Shown here one piece after another: positions 42,381 through 52,934 of a stretch of DNA of 64,000 nt. Position 1 is the stretch's first letter. Each line of letters starts with the position of its first letter. Source of the DNA: Notospermus geniculatus (lineage: Eukaryota; Nemertea; Pilidiophora; Heteronemertea; Lineidae); NCBI GenBank assembly GCA_002633025.1, contig NMRB01000531.1, positions 209,408 to 273,407 on the forward strand, read 5' to 3'. The translations under genes and the position numbers were made by a program. The notes under the pieces are model-generated. The model did no database searches. It saw only the letters and a list, made by a program, of their open reading frames with translations, and was not told the DNA's origin.

Positions 42381-42767
42381 CTTAAAAGAACCAATCAAAT
42401 AGGGCCAGTAATGCTCTGCGATGGCCCTTGTGAATGTATCATTTGGTTCATCAAATAAACATAATTTCAAACAAACAGAACCAATTAAAACAGAACCAAT
42501 TAAATCGAATAATTGCTGTGACGTCATCAGCGAAATCTCGGCGTTGATTGGACATTCGCGGGGTTCGGTTTTACATTTTAGGTTTTCAATAAATGTGCTA
42601 GTACCCGACTGAGACCATGGGCCATGAGAGGAAGGAAAGTCAGTAAGGCGGTCGGTCCATTCACGCGATTTTCGAGCGGCAGACGTTCGAAAGCATTGTT
42701 TGTTTCCGCCGCGTTGGTCGTGGACAAAGGATGCGACATCGCACGCCACGAAAATCGCTTGAATGGA

Positions 42768-43679
42768 TTCTTAGCCTAACAGAACAGCGATCCCATCTTA
42801 CGGGCGATGAGCTTTCTCAGTCGCAGCTCCTTTGCTCTGGAATACATTGCCTTATGCCTTGCACCACAATAATTTCGAATCTTTCAAGTCTCTTCTGAAG
42901 ACGCAGTCCCACCTGTTCACAGCTAGAATGAGGCGCCCAGTCTCTGTAATTAGCATGCGCGAACTACGCAGCATTAACAGAGACTGAGACCAACGTTGCC
43001 AATTTTTGTTGCGAGAATACCGACCCAGCTGGAACCAACGCTGATTGGCCGATTTTGATTTCAGATGTGACAGCCATGCTGATTGGCCATCTTGGACGGT
43101 TGTGTCACATGATTGGAAACTGGCGGCACCCTATTGCAAGATCACTGACTGATGCCAGCTGTGCGCAAAGCAGCATCACACATGTTTTAGACGTTGCAGC
43201 CAGACCCTCGGTTGGGAGACCAGGGTTCTGGCTGCGCGAGACTAGTTCACAGCTGCGTTTTCATGACCGGCTTGAGGTATGGGATCTGAGCGAATTTTTC
43301 GATCTGTATATAGCGCTATATTAATTCCATTCTCGCTATCTGTTTAGCATGGAGCATTACTCTGTGCGTGGAGAGTGACCAGACGAATGGGTCGTGATTG
43401 GTCGATCTCTTGGAGAGTGAATGGAATGGTGCCTCTGCTTGGAGAGTGAACCTAGTGGTTCCGCTTGGAGGCCGAAGAGGTAGTGCCTCGCCTTGGAGTG
43501 TGAACGATTCCTGCCTCTGCCTGGAGAGTGTGGATCGATCTTCTTCAAGGGTTAGCCTTCTGATTATCATAAAAATGAACAGAATAGAGCTGTTCCTTCC
43601 ACTCTCTTACAATCCGCAAGCTCTGACGCCCGATTACCAGCGGATTAACATACAGAGGTTTAGGATGCGACGGTAGAGA
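42768..43679. repeat. 912-bp tandem duplication, left copy
   Basis: Nearly identical to 43680-44591. It carries a LINE 3'-end fragment, a GCAGCCAGA...TCTGGCTGC stem-loop (about 43196-43236), GCTTGGAGAGTGAA minisatellite units, and an extra copy of the last 45 codons of member 2 (43544-43679, minus). Confidence 0.9.
42811..42936 (+). pseudogene. LINE ORF2 C-terminal fragment (CR1/L2-like), copy 1
   Basis: Plus frame AFSVAAPLLWNTLPYALHHN then FESFKSLLKTQSHLFTARM is the characteristic C-terminal end of CR1/L2-type ORF2 proteins (family knowledge). 5'-truncated. A second copy lies at 43723-43848 inside the tandem duplication. Confidence 0.75.
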
Positions 43680-44591
43680 TTCTTAGCCTAACAGAACAGC
43701 GATCCCATCTTACGGGCGATGAGCTTTCTCAGTCGCAGCTCCTTTGCTCTGGAATACATTGCCTTATGCCTTGCACCACACTAATTTCGAATCTTTCAAG
43801 TCTCTTCTGAAGACGCAGTCCCACCTGTTCACAGCTAGAATGAGGCGCTCAGTCTCTGTAATTAGCATGCGCGAACTACGCAGCACTAACAGAGACTGAG
43901 ACCAACATTGCCAATTTTTGTTGCGAGAATACCGACCCAGCTGGAACCAACGCTGATTGGCCGATTTTGATTTCAGATGTTACAGCCATGCTGATTGGCC
44001 ATCTTGGACGGTTGTGTCACATGATTGGAAACTGGCGGCACCCTATTGCAAGATCACTGACTGATGCCAGCTGTGCGCAAAGCAGCATCACACATGTTTT
44101 AGACGTTGCAGCCAGACCCTCGGTTGGGAGACCAGGGTTCTGGCTGCGCGAGACTAGTTCACAGCTGCGTTTTCATGACCGGCTTGAGGTATGGGATCTG
44201 AGCGAATTTTTCGATCTGTATATAGCGCTATATTAATTCCATTCTCGCTATCTGTTTAGCATGGAGCATTACTCTGTGCGAGGAGAGTGACCAGACGAAT
44301 GGGTCGTGATTGGTCGATCTCTTGGAGAGTGAATAGAATGGTGCCTCTGCTTGGAGAGTGAACCTAGTGGTTCCGCTTAGAGGCCGAAGAGGTAGTGCCT
44401 CGCCTTGGAGTGTGAACGATTCCTGCCTCTGCTGGAGAGTGTGGATCGATCTTCTTCAAGGGTTAGCCTTCTGATTATCATAAAAATGAACAGAATAGAG
44501 CTGTTCCTTCCACTCTCTTACAATCCGCAAGCTCTGACGCCCGATTACTAGCGGATTAACATACAGAGGTTTAGGATGCGACGGTAGAGGG
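43680..44591. repeat. 912-bp tandem duplication, right copy
   Basis: Right copy. Its rightmost 136 bp are the real 3' end of member 2 coding sequence, so the duplication breakpoint lies inside that gene's last exon. Confidence 0.9.
43723..43848 (+). pseudogene. LINE ORF2 C-terminal fragment, copy 2
   Basis: Duplicate of 42811-42936, carried along by the 912-bp tandem duplication with minor substitutions. Confidence 0.75.
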
Positions 44592-45412
44592 CGTAGTAAT
44601 ACATCAGACAAAGTCGGGCGGTAATGCGGTCCTTGGCCTATTTTGTTGACGCAAGGAATGTGCAAGGCGTATGACGTTTGATCCGTGAATGTTATTATGT
44701 AAAGGATGAAAAAGGCCTCTCGGGCTGCAACGTTGCGTTTGGCGGTGACTTGAAACCTGGCAGGGCTGTATCCCTTCTTCAAACAATAATGATGTATTAC
44801 ATAATAGAGCTCAGTCTGATCTTTCACCGTCAAGAACACGGCAGCGTCTTTGGACACCAGCGGAGGTGCGATGCGAAATTTTGTCACATACCTATCGTCA
44901 AATTCATAAAATAAAGACAAAAACAGAATATCCTCATTTTCCTGTGTAAAGTTAACATGATAAAAGCGCCACCTTGTGCCTCCTGAACGTAATTTGCAGC
45001 GTCGTGAGGCGTATGTATCAAAGGTAATTTTGGACGGTAAACAGTCATCTTGTGTCAGTACGCGTCCTGTGAAGGAACCTTTTTTGATATTATAGATTTT
45101 TTGGTGGCGGACAGACTCTACACGGAAAATAAACCAGAATTGAGAATACAGATCGCTCCATTCGATAGTTAATTGCATTTGCACGTAAAATGTGGCATTG
45201 TAGGTCATTTTATAGACATGGTAACGTGACCTATACTCGTACACAGATATTTCATAATACCCGCGTACGCCAAGGTCGTGATAGTCCTTAATACACCGGA
45301 TGTCGCCTGATATTTTATCAAATCGACATTCGAATGGTCTGCCCGACTCGACCAATATCGGAGGCAAAATCTTGGCCTCATTTCTTTTTTCGTACAGATA
45401 ATTCTTCGGCTT
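44456..45412 (-). CDS. Member 2 exon 3: novel C-terminal domain
   Basis: 957-bp exon, acceptor ATCTCCGATTCAG (ends 45413), phase 0, stop TGA at 44456-44458. Begins KPKNYLYEKRNEAKILPPIL. Blocks shared with members 1 and 3: PPI(L/A/V).E, an aromatic segment ending YNATFYVQ, and GSFTGRVLTQDDC. Alternating hydrophobic and aromatic strands suggest an all-beta fold (inference). The last 45 codons lie in the 912-bp tandem duplication. Confidence 0.75.
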   Translation of the reverse strand, partial: KPKNYLYEKRNEAKILPPILVESGRPFECRFDKISGDIRCIKDYHDLGVRGYYEISVYEYRSRYHVYKMTYNATFYVQMQLTIEWSDLYSQFWFIFRVESVRHQKIYNIKKGSFTGRVLTQDDCLPSKITFDTYASRRCKLRSGGTRWRFYHVNFTQENEDILFLSLFYEFDDRYVTKFRIAPPLVSKDAAVFLTVKDQTELYYVIHHYCLKKGYSPARFQVTAKRNVAAREAFFILYIITFTDQTSYALHIPCVNKIGQGPHYRPTLSDVLLRPLPSHPKPLYVNPLVIGRQSLRIVREWKEQLYSVHFYDNQKANP

Positions 45413-48400
45413 CTGAATCGGAGATTTTCACTTGATTTAATCCTTTCTTTACGAAATAGGTGGCGCTTAGCTACTGATATTTCGCACAGCCCCCGAAACG
45501 CCAAAGCGAACGCCAATCCCATTGTTCGATGCCGCGAAGAAGACACCGAACAAAAGGATAAACGTTCGCGTTGGCGTTTCGGGGGCTTTGCGAAAACTCC
45601 CTAATGGTGAACCTACGACTCGAAAGGTGGCGCTTTGAGCAAACAACCCGAAAGAAGTTAAAAACTTGGCAAAACAAAGGTCAAGACGAAACGTCACGAC
45701 GTCCAATACCCAACTGAGCAAAACCGGATTTTCTGCTTGCAGCGCCGCTTGGTGGATTAGTTGCGCAAGAATGATGACGTATTACTCACGCCCTCTAATC
45801 GCCATAGTGAGAAATCTAACCTTAGGTGTCGCTTCGAGCAAACTGATGCGAGGCTCGAGGATTCCAGAAAGAAAATAGACGGGGCTACGCTGCTTGGAGA
45901 GCTTTCTACACCGCTTGGAGCCTGAGTGCTGTTACTCACCTTCACCTGGTACATGCGTCCATCGGGTCTCGATTCGACGCGAGCTCTCTCCATGCAAGAC
46001 GCTTTCTTATTGTCGAAATTACACCTAAACTGATCACTTGATGGCCACGTGACTTGATCGAACGTCGAACAATTGAGTAACAAAGTACAAACCATGGCGC
46101 AATCTAGAGTTGACGCGCCGATCACGTGACCTAGATCTGGATGAGAAGCAGCGTGTTTCCGTTTTTGTACAATTTAAACTTCGTTCCCATAGTTTGAACC
46201 CAGTATGAACTCTACAACCTATGAATCAGACAAATGGTCTTATACTACATAACTCGGATATTCGTCCATTTATTTTGCGTGGTTTGTCCATCATTCAATA
46301 GGTGGCGGCGTTCTCGACTTGTCCTCGATACTGCCTGGACATCCGGGGATTCAGCATCTTGCTAATATTTTGCGTTAGAAGTCTAAATCATCTCAGTGAC
46401 ATAAGATCCAGGAGATCCGTCATGTGCTGCGCTCTTTTGGAGTGATAGAGTCCATTGGAGAAATCCAATTTATCCAATCACTTCAAACACTTTCATCACC
46501 GAAGAACCTCCGTGAATGATGAATTAAAATCATCAGCCAATCACACAGCGCCATTTCATTTTCCTGGCGCGCTGACAGCTTGTTTGACTTGTTGATTGGC
46601 TCAGTCGTTCAAGAAATGACCAATCATGACCGAGATTGCAGAAACGAGGAATACCAAGCAAACTACCGGTATTCATTATAGATGTGCTGTGTAGTTTCAT
46701 GTTTATCAACGAAGGTTAAAGCGAATGGCTCGCGGGGTTTGTTATGGCGCCATGACAGTTGGTCCTCGATATCACGCACCATTTTGAGAAAAAGGCAAAA
46801 GAAGGATTTTAGTTTAATGGGAAATGCATTAGACAGCCAAACTTCGGAGGCGTATTCTGCAAAATCTGCCGCTTCAAAATCAATGGGAATAGTACAAAAT
46901 GTGCATCTTGACCGACTGAATTTGAAAACCTCATTAACCCATTTTAACAAATTTTTAATGGAACCTCGTACCCAGTGTTTACTTTCACATATTTGCACAG
47001 GTGTTGCATATGGCTGGAGCACGGCTTGGCCTGGAGGCTAGGTTCACTCTCTATGGAAGGTACCACCAAAAATGTAAACAAACCCCGCGAGCCATTCGCT
47101 TTAATATGTGACGCTAAAAAAATCGAACACTGGTGAACAGATAGTTGTATTGTTGGATAAGGTGACCCGCATGAGTTTGAGCCCAGATCGAGGCAGCTCC
47201 GCAATATACGCCTGTAGCCGAGGTTGGAATACCAGTATTTTAATACTGGTATTCCTAACCACGGCTGGAGTAGGATCATTTTGGAATGGTTTTGGAATTT
47301 TGTATATTATATTTCTGCTCATTTCGATCATCCTCGTCCCCAGGTTCGCCTGCTCGAGAAACCGGTCTGATGAGATGTGCAGGAATCTCTCTTTTCCAGT
47401 CACCCTGACGTCAGCAATCACAAAAAGTCGCCTTGACTTGTCCTCCTGTGTTTCACTTTGAATCTTGCTTACGGTTAGGGTGGAACGGATCTGAAAGATG
47501 TATCCAAGCTAATTCACAAGGGTTGAAAATAACCCTTAAAATCGGCGGCGACTATGACGTCACCACAGCGGCTGTTCGTCGTTTCCAACTTTCAAATCAG
47601 TACTTCTGTCATTCGCGCGAATGCGCATGATCAGCAAGCAGTCTTCGTTTTGAACAAAGAAAGGATTGAGAAACTATAAATAAAAACGACCTTTTCGCTC
47701 GTTAGCCAATAGTTGACGATATCTGTTCTGTGCTGTATAATAAAACCCGTGTAACGTTTATAAATGTCCCCCATTTCTCAGTGTTTTCTACAAAAGACGG
47801 CTAGAGAGACAAAGATTTTTCGATAGGGGGAACACATAGAAATTTGTCACTCCACCCTCGATCCACACAATTTGAGGAAACAAACTTCATACCTACATGG
47901 CATATGTCAGAAGCTGACGCCAACCTGTTGTTATATGTATCTCTAATTGTCTAAAGTCGTCAGCTACAACACAATATTCGCCATGCACACAGTGTAATCC
48001 ACTCCAAGTGGTTACATTCAATATGAACACGAACGTTGCAAGTTGAACCCTCCACTACCAGACACGAGCATGTGACCCTTATTCACCTTCCTTTCCAAAT
48101 CATTAAACCATTCTGAATGAAATCACTTTGCGATTTCTGTATTTTTAGGATTAGACAATGATAGACGTTGAATGTGTTGTAAATGTATTGTTTGTTTTTA
48201 TAAGCCTTTTAATCGATGAGCGACAGGTCAATAAGGTGTTGTCCATCGGTATGATTTTTCTTCATTAGAAAGGACACAATGGCCCTTTGAGGAGATGGCT
48301 TCCCTTACACAGGGTCGGTGATCATTGTCTGTAGAGGTTGTGCAGTTGACGTCATCACAGAAAAAAATATGCCACCGTCATTGTCAAATTGACGTCAAAA

Positions 48401-49621
48401 GACATCGTCGTCGTCCCACGTGGCACACCTTGTCGTCGGCGCAGGTGGGATATACACGTGATACACGTGATATACACGTGGTAAACTTTGCCGTCGCCGT
48501 CAGCATGGTGAACCATAGTCTCGCTTGGCCTTCGGTAAATCACACTCCGCGTCTGGCTCTTTTAGAGATTAACAGTCATGACGACCGCGTGATGGCAGCA
48601 CGGGTTTTTCGGTTTTCTTAACCTCGTTTCCAGGTTGATAATATGGTGAGTGGTGCCAAAAGGGTGAATGTCGTCCTGGGTACCCCTAAAGGGTACCCAG
48701 GTCCAACCTGGGTGTCCCTAAATGGCACCCAGGTACGTACTGGGTACCCTTTAGGAACCTAAAGGATACCCGGTTTGAAATTGAAGAATGGTGATTTGGC
48801 AATCGGCACGTACCATACTCGACATGGATTCCAGGTATCTCACCAGGCGGGAATTTTAAACTGGGTATCCTTTAGGTTCCTAAAGGGTACCCAGTACGTA
48901 CCTGGGTGCCATTTAGGGACACCCAGGTTGGACCTGGGTACCCTTTAGGGTTACCCAGGACGACATTCACCCTTTTGGCGCGAGTGGTCCACGGTTGTCT
49001 GAGCGAACTATACCCCTGGAGACGAGGTTGGGTTTTTCCTGGGAGTAATTTCCGCGGGAATTATGAGTGAGAAAGCGTGGTGATTGGCTGGAGCCCAGTG
49101 GAGTGCCATCTAGTGGTGTTACCGGCTTTTGAGCCCCAAAAGTGCCAGTGTGTAGGAGACCGGGACGTCGGATACACACTGGGGCCGAGTGTAGGTGAAC
49201 CGCCGATCAAATGGACGAGCTAGAGACCGCGGAACTAATCGTCAAGATGGCGTCAGATCACTCGGAGCGCCGATTGCTAGCTCCTCATTGGGTGTATCTT
49301 CATCATGAAGGTCAAAACGCTCATTTTAGTTGCAGCCAAGCGGATAAGGGCCAGAACAAAACAGGCGATGTCTTATTGAACGTCCTCTTAGGGCAGATGA
49401 AAGCGTCATCAATAATTTAGCCCCTGCGTCGTCTGCTCACCTGCGGGTCCGTGTCTGTACGGGGACAATATCGAGGTTTCAGAAGTACATCCGGGATCTT
49501 GGTTCAGAGTCCAGACATATAAAAACGTAACGATGAATAATATGGAACCTGCAAAGTGACCCATGTGGGGCGCTGCTAGCGGTTGTACGTCTTTATGGTT
49601 TCCGATCTTGTGTTTGGTCAT
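44456..49621 (-). CDS. Novel PAN-cluster protein, full three-exon model (member 2, 444 aa)
   Basis: Exons on the minus strand: 49441-49621, 45940-46136, 44456-45412. Phases 1, then 1 to 0, then 0 are mutually compatible and give 444 residues. Exon 1 starts at an ATG in ACACCATGA context and encodes a hydrophobic leader (GSILFIVTFLYVW, about residues 25-37), preceded by 20 polar residues. It is either an internal signal peptide from Met20 or a type II anchor. Exon 2 is a PAN/apple-like cysteine module. Exon 3 is the 318-residue C-terminal domain with LPPILVESG, RYHVYKMTYNATF and GSFTGRVLTQDDC. Intron 1 (3.3 kb) contains a palindromic MITE, the member-4 relic and a TTAA element. Linking exon 1 to this PAN exon is an inference from phase and order. 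I do not recognise the C-terminal domain. Confidence 0.5.
45483..45591. mobile_element. Small MITE (GCAAAGCCCCCGAAACGC TIR), copy 2
   Basis: GCACAGCCCCCGAAACGCC and GGCGTTTCGGGGGCTTTGC; same family as 32914-33022. It lies in the intron between the PAN and C-terminal exons of member 2. Confidence 0.8.
45940..46136 (-). CDS. Member 2 exon 2: PAN/apple-like module
   Basis: Acceptor GCTGCTTCTCATCCAG, donor AAG|GTGAGT; 197 bp, phase 1 to 0. Product LGHVIGASTLDCAMVCTLLL NCSTFDQV (split here), then FRCNFDNKKASCMERAR and DGRMYQVK. Five cysteines in the N-terminal pattern of PAN/apple domains. Homologous to the exon at 29889-30096. Confidence 0.72.
46716..47104. mobile_element. TTAA-flanked TIR element interrupting member 4
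   Basis: TTAAAGCGAATGGCTCGCGG at the left and CCGCGAGCCATTCGCTTTAA at the right; TTAA at both borders (46716-46719, 47101-47104). Internal minus frame (GSIKNLLKWVNEVFKFSRS..., VWLSNAFPIKLKSFFCLFLK) is open and protein-like but matches nothing I know. Confidence 0.78.
47101..47490 (-). pseudogene. Truncated C-terminal exon, PAN-cluster family (member 4)
   Basis: Excellent acceptor (TTGGATACATCTTTCAG ends 47491) into a phase-0 exon: IRSTLTVSKIQSETQEDKSR, RRLFVIADVRVTGKERFLHI. Later ILVFQPRLQAYIAELPRSGL then KLMRVTLSNNTT aligns with KTFEPRVDFHVYKKC ... VRYNATTS of member 1. The frame ends in a TAA that is the TTAA target of the adjoining element, after 129 codons, before the GSF.GKL block. A relic truncated at or before the insertion. 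Confidence 0.5.
47491..48654. other. Intronic/non-coding stretch
   Basis: No supported exon. TGACGTCA-like words cluster at about 48345-48410 and 47555-47565. An ATACACGTG triplet repeat lies near 48450-48480. Confidence 0.35.
48655..48980. mobile_element. Palindromic MITE of the GTCGTCCTGGGTA family, copy 1
   Basis: CCAAAAGGGTGAATGTCGTC is inverted at the right end, and long arms of GGGTACCC / ACCCAGG words fold on each other. Flanks TGAGTGGT and CGAGTGGT give a near 8-bp TSD. Copy 2 at 52935-53442. Confidence 0.75.
48981..49440. other. Intron-1 segment of the PAN-cluster family
   Basis: No ORF of interest. 49225-49440 is duplicated at 36940-37190. Confidence 0.5.
49441..49621 (-). CDS. 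Candidate leader exon (signal/anchor) of the PAN-cluster family
   Basis: ATG at 49621; donor CCGCAG|GTGAGC at 49441/49440; 181 bp, ends phase 1, matching the phase-1 PAN exon. Hydrophobic GSILFIVTFLYVW, then an N-terminal ectodomain stub with DPGCTSETS. Flanking intron sequence is duplicated near member 5, which supports membership in the cluster. Confidence 0.5.
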
Positions 49622-50917
49622 GGTGTCTCTCTGTGTGTCTGTCGGTCTGTTTGGTCTGTCACACCCTTAACTTTGTTCCTGCAACAGCTACAGACCTGGA
49701 AATGTGATCTACCTCCAGGTAACATGACCTGAGCTGCAAGATGGAATGAAAATTTCAGATACCTGGTTTATAATGAAATTGACATATCAAGGGTTGAGAT
49801 TTTGTCTCATGGCGAGATATGATATGCAAATTTGATAACACGAGATAAGTCAGCACTTGATGATGGCAGAAGCCTAAAACCTTCACCTCCACCTAGGTTA
49901 TCAAGGATGATCTTCCAGATTAAGCAATGGCCTTGAAGGTCAGAGGTCAAGGTCAAACAGTTCTAAAGTGCTATGTGACCTGTGACACACTGGAGAAATG
50001 TAAATTGATAGTCGTTTTTGTACGTTATCCATGAAATTTGCAACTTCTAGGAGATTTTGCGGAAAAAATGAAACTACGATTAAACTACCACCATTTCAAA
50101 GTATCCTTTTTAAATGTTGTTTTTGAAAATTCAAAGTTTTTCCTGAAAATAAAATTTACCGTGAATGAGAATCTATGAAGAATTCTAAGATATTCTGCAG
50201 AAATTGAAGCTGCTAAAAAAACATTTGCCATGTTCCATATTAATTCAAGAAATACCGTATGCATGAAAACCGACATTTTTCACCTCATTTTAATAAAAAC
50301 AGCACTTCAGTCAGCACTTCTATCTACTTACCAGTGGCTGGAAGGTAATATCGACATAATTATACATAATTTTCCCAACTGTTGAAGGAAAATGATGACT
50401 AGATATTTCGGTTTACAGCCACAGGCTGACTTGATCTCAAATGGCTATAAAATACGGGTGCTATTAATGCAGCTAACGTTCAAAAAGGCAAATTACCATC
50501 AAAACGTTTCAAACGCTCACATATTAAAGCTGAACTTAATAGATATAAACCCAAAGCGGCAGAGGTAGAAATTACGAACAGCCACAAGGCACTTCCAAAC
50601 TACCTCTGAAAACGATACACCCTCATGCCGCTTGGGGTTTATATCTATCAAGTTCAGCTTTAAATGTCTCAAATGGCTGTGTTGCTGTTCTTACTGTTTA
50701 TCATTTTTCATTATCCAAAGTTGTGATCACCGAGAAGCGCGAGGCGAGACTACCGAAGTGTGCATATAAAGAACTGGCAGCTCCAATCAGTTCCCAACTT
50801 TTGTCACGATAAATTCTAGGTGCAGTAAATAATATTGGGAGCTGAATACTCAATGTGACAGATGGCATAATGGAGTTTCACTGATTGATATGATACTAAC
50901 GGTGGGTATATCTAAGG
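49622..50917. other. Intergenic DNA with a hairpin MITE at 50523-50664
   Basis: AAGCTGAACTTAATAGATAT and its near complement ATATCTATCAAGTTCAGCTT bound a 142-bp hairpin. The rest is AT-rich. It separates the divergent PAN-cluster leader exon and the GPCR, so promoters of both may lie here. Confidence 0.5.
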
Positions 50918-51912
50918 TTGCACAATTTCACTCAAGATACAGAAACAACGGAAGGTATAGCCATGATAACAGAGAGCAGTACAGCAGCCCAGGTAGTCCG
51001 CGCCGTGAGATGTCTGTCGGGCTACAGAATGAAATCTCTGAGCAGCTCAAGGCGGTACATTCGGTTCACCCTACAAGTTCCCTTGACTCTGATCATAGTG
51101 CCTCTCGGCCTGGCAGGGAATTGTCTCTCTTTTATAGTAATAGGTCGTGAAAGGCCTTATACGTCAAACTCGATTCTTCTCAGAGCTATGGCTGTTGCAG
51201 ACAGCGCAGTTTTATTAGGAGATATTTTTTGGTATACCATGATACGAATACATTATTATATTATTCTGGTTAACCCATACATAGAGTTTTATAATATTGC
51301 CTACAGCTATATGAATTTCACACGGTCCGTTTCAAGAACTGCATCTATCTACTTGACTCTCAGCATCGCAGTAGAACGATTTATCGCAGTGTGTAGGCCA
51401 TTAAAAGCGGCGTCCATTTGTACAAACAAGAATGCTTATATCACAATCGGGCTTGTTTTTGTTTTTTCCTTTGTGTATCGTTTTCCACTTTTGTTCACAT
51501 ACGCAGTCAGCTATCGGTATGACCCATGCGTCAGGAGACTAAGACCAAAAAAAGATAATAGCGAATTGGGGAACAACCTAATCTACGAAGCAGTCTACAG
51601 AAATGGTCTTGCAGTTGTTGTGAGCGTATGTCTACCCATCACATTTCGGCCACAAAAAGGGTGCTGGCAGTCGTAATCGTTTATGTGATCCTAGAATCAC
51701 CCGGAGCTGCCTACGAAATTATTTCCATCCTTTCTCGTCACACCCATCTGCCTATCGTCTATAAGTGGAAGGACCCCCTTTATCATATAACCAGCTTTCT
51801 CTCCCTTTTGAACCGTTTCATTAATTTATTTATTTATTGTGCGACTGGACAACGATTTAGAAGTGGTGTAGTGGAACTATTTTGTCGTAAAAGACAAAAT
51901 GAACAACGATAA
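50918..51912 (+). pseudogene. Intronless class-A GPCR (peptide-receptor-like), frame broken in TM5/ICL3
   Basis: First frame (50918 or Met at 50963 to about 51625): TM1 with GNCLSFIVI, TM2 AMAVADSAVLL, TM3 IYLTLSIAVERFIAVCRPL (ERF in place of DRY), TM4 NAYITIGLVFVFSFVYRFPL, ECL2, and the start of TM5 LAVVVSVCLPI. The second frame resumes at STHHISATKRVLAVVIVYVI (TM6) and ends with TM7 LLNRFINLFIYCATGQRFR, where NLFIY replaces NPxxY. The end of TM5 and most of ICL3 are missing and the frame shifts near 51620-51640. No splice signals fit. It is a pseudogene or an assembly/sequencing deletion. The YLT...VER+IAVC.PLKA string is reminiscent of invertebrate FMRFamide/peptide receptors (inference). 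The usual TM3 cysteine position is not a cysteine. Confidence 0.75.
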
Positions 51913-52420
51913 AAATGTAGACTTCACACTGTCCAAGATTTTAAACACTGTCTCACTCAATAAAACAAAATATCTACAGACATTATGCACCTGCTATTAA
52001 AATTTGGCTTTACTGAAGCAGAAATGACCTCTCTCATGCCTCAGAGTCATTTGTAAGGAGAAGTTGTAACTTCGTGAGATAAACTCGACGAACTTACCAT
52101 GATTGCTCAATCAGCGGGTCGCGGAATCTCGCGACTTGTCAGTCTTTACTAACAGCAACATTCAACTGTTGCTAAAGATACAGATTTCATAGGTATTTGA
52201 TGGATGGAACGAAAATTTTACGCGCACTTCCGATTTTCTGCAGTTGCATTTGAGAGTGATTTTGCGGACAGAACTAAACAGCCGGAAATGAAATGGCGGA
52301 GGCGTTCAACCAACGACGAAATGTTGGCTAATTTCTGCCACCGATTTGTTAATACTACAAAAGAAGTAGAACCGGTGTACCAGCGGAAAAGGTAGCTACA
52401 TGTAGCTGAGAGTGTCCAGG

Positions 52421-52556
52421 GACCTTATTCACGAAGCTCCCGTAACTTACGGAAGGCGCAAACTATTGTCCTTTAGCGGACAAGCTATTGTTCACTATCA
52501 GCCTGACAAAGGATTTGCGTACCCTTAATGTTACGGGGGCTTTGTGAATAAGGTCC
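52421..52556. mobile_element. MITE with GACCTTATTCAC TIRs and CCAGG flanks
   Basis: GACCTTATTCACGAAGC and GCTTTGTGAATAAGGTC; both borders are followed or preceded by CCAGG, a candidate 5-bp TSD. Confidence 0.6.
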
Positions 52557-52934
52557 CAGGACACTTACTCCTAGAGATCAAAGTTCTTTGGCGTACGAGC
52601 ATGCTAGGAATAAATTCCCGACGGAAATTGTCTCTGGCTTTTACTCTCCCTGTCCAGGGACTGAAGTCGAACTTGGAGTGTTATGATCCCATGGGGCGCG
52701 AGATCTATCCGTGTTATTCTCAGTTTCCTAGACACAATGATCCCGGAACCCGCCGACAGGCGGCAGTACACGACGAAGGCCTTTATGGATCGCTGCTGAT
52801 ATTTTTATAGTGTTGGTGATTTTCGGGTTTTAGCTCATAAGTGTTCGTTTGGTACCAAGGGGACGAAGTTGCTCGTTGTTATGGCTGTCCATCAATAGAT
52901 AATTGGGAAAGATGTAGAGAGTGATTCATACTGT

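Noticed and set aside
42381-42749. Upstream extension of the member 1 frame to 402 codons
   Set aside because: Lacks PAN cysteines, and contains TGACGTCA and repeated ATTGGTT words; the phase-0 acceptor at 42381 matches the family exon start.
43055-43324. 89-codon plus frame MISDVTAMLIGHLGRL..., repeated at 43967-44236
   Set aside because: Its repetition is explained by the 912-bp tandem duplication; it includes a stem-loop, and there is no splice or family support.
47108-47461. Plus-strand 117-codon frame with a hydrophobic run (ILYIIFLLISIILV)
   Set aside because: Antisense shadow of the member 4 exon, which has a family match and a strong acceptor.
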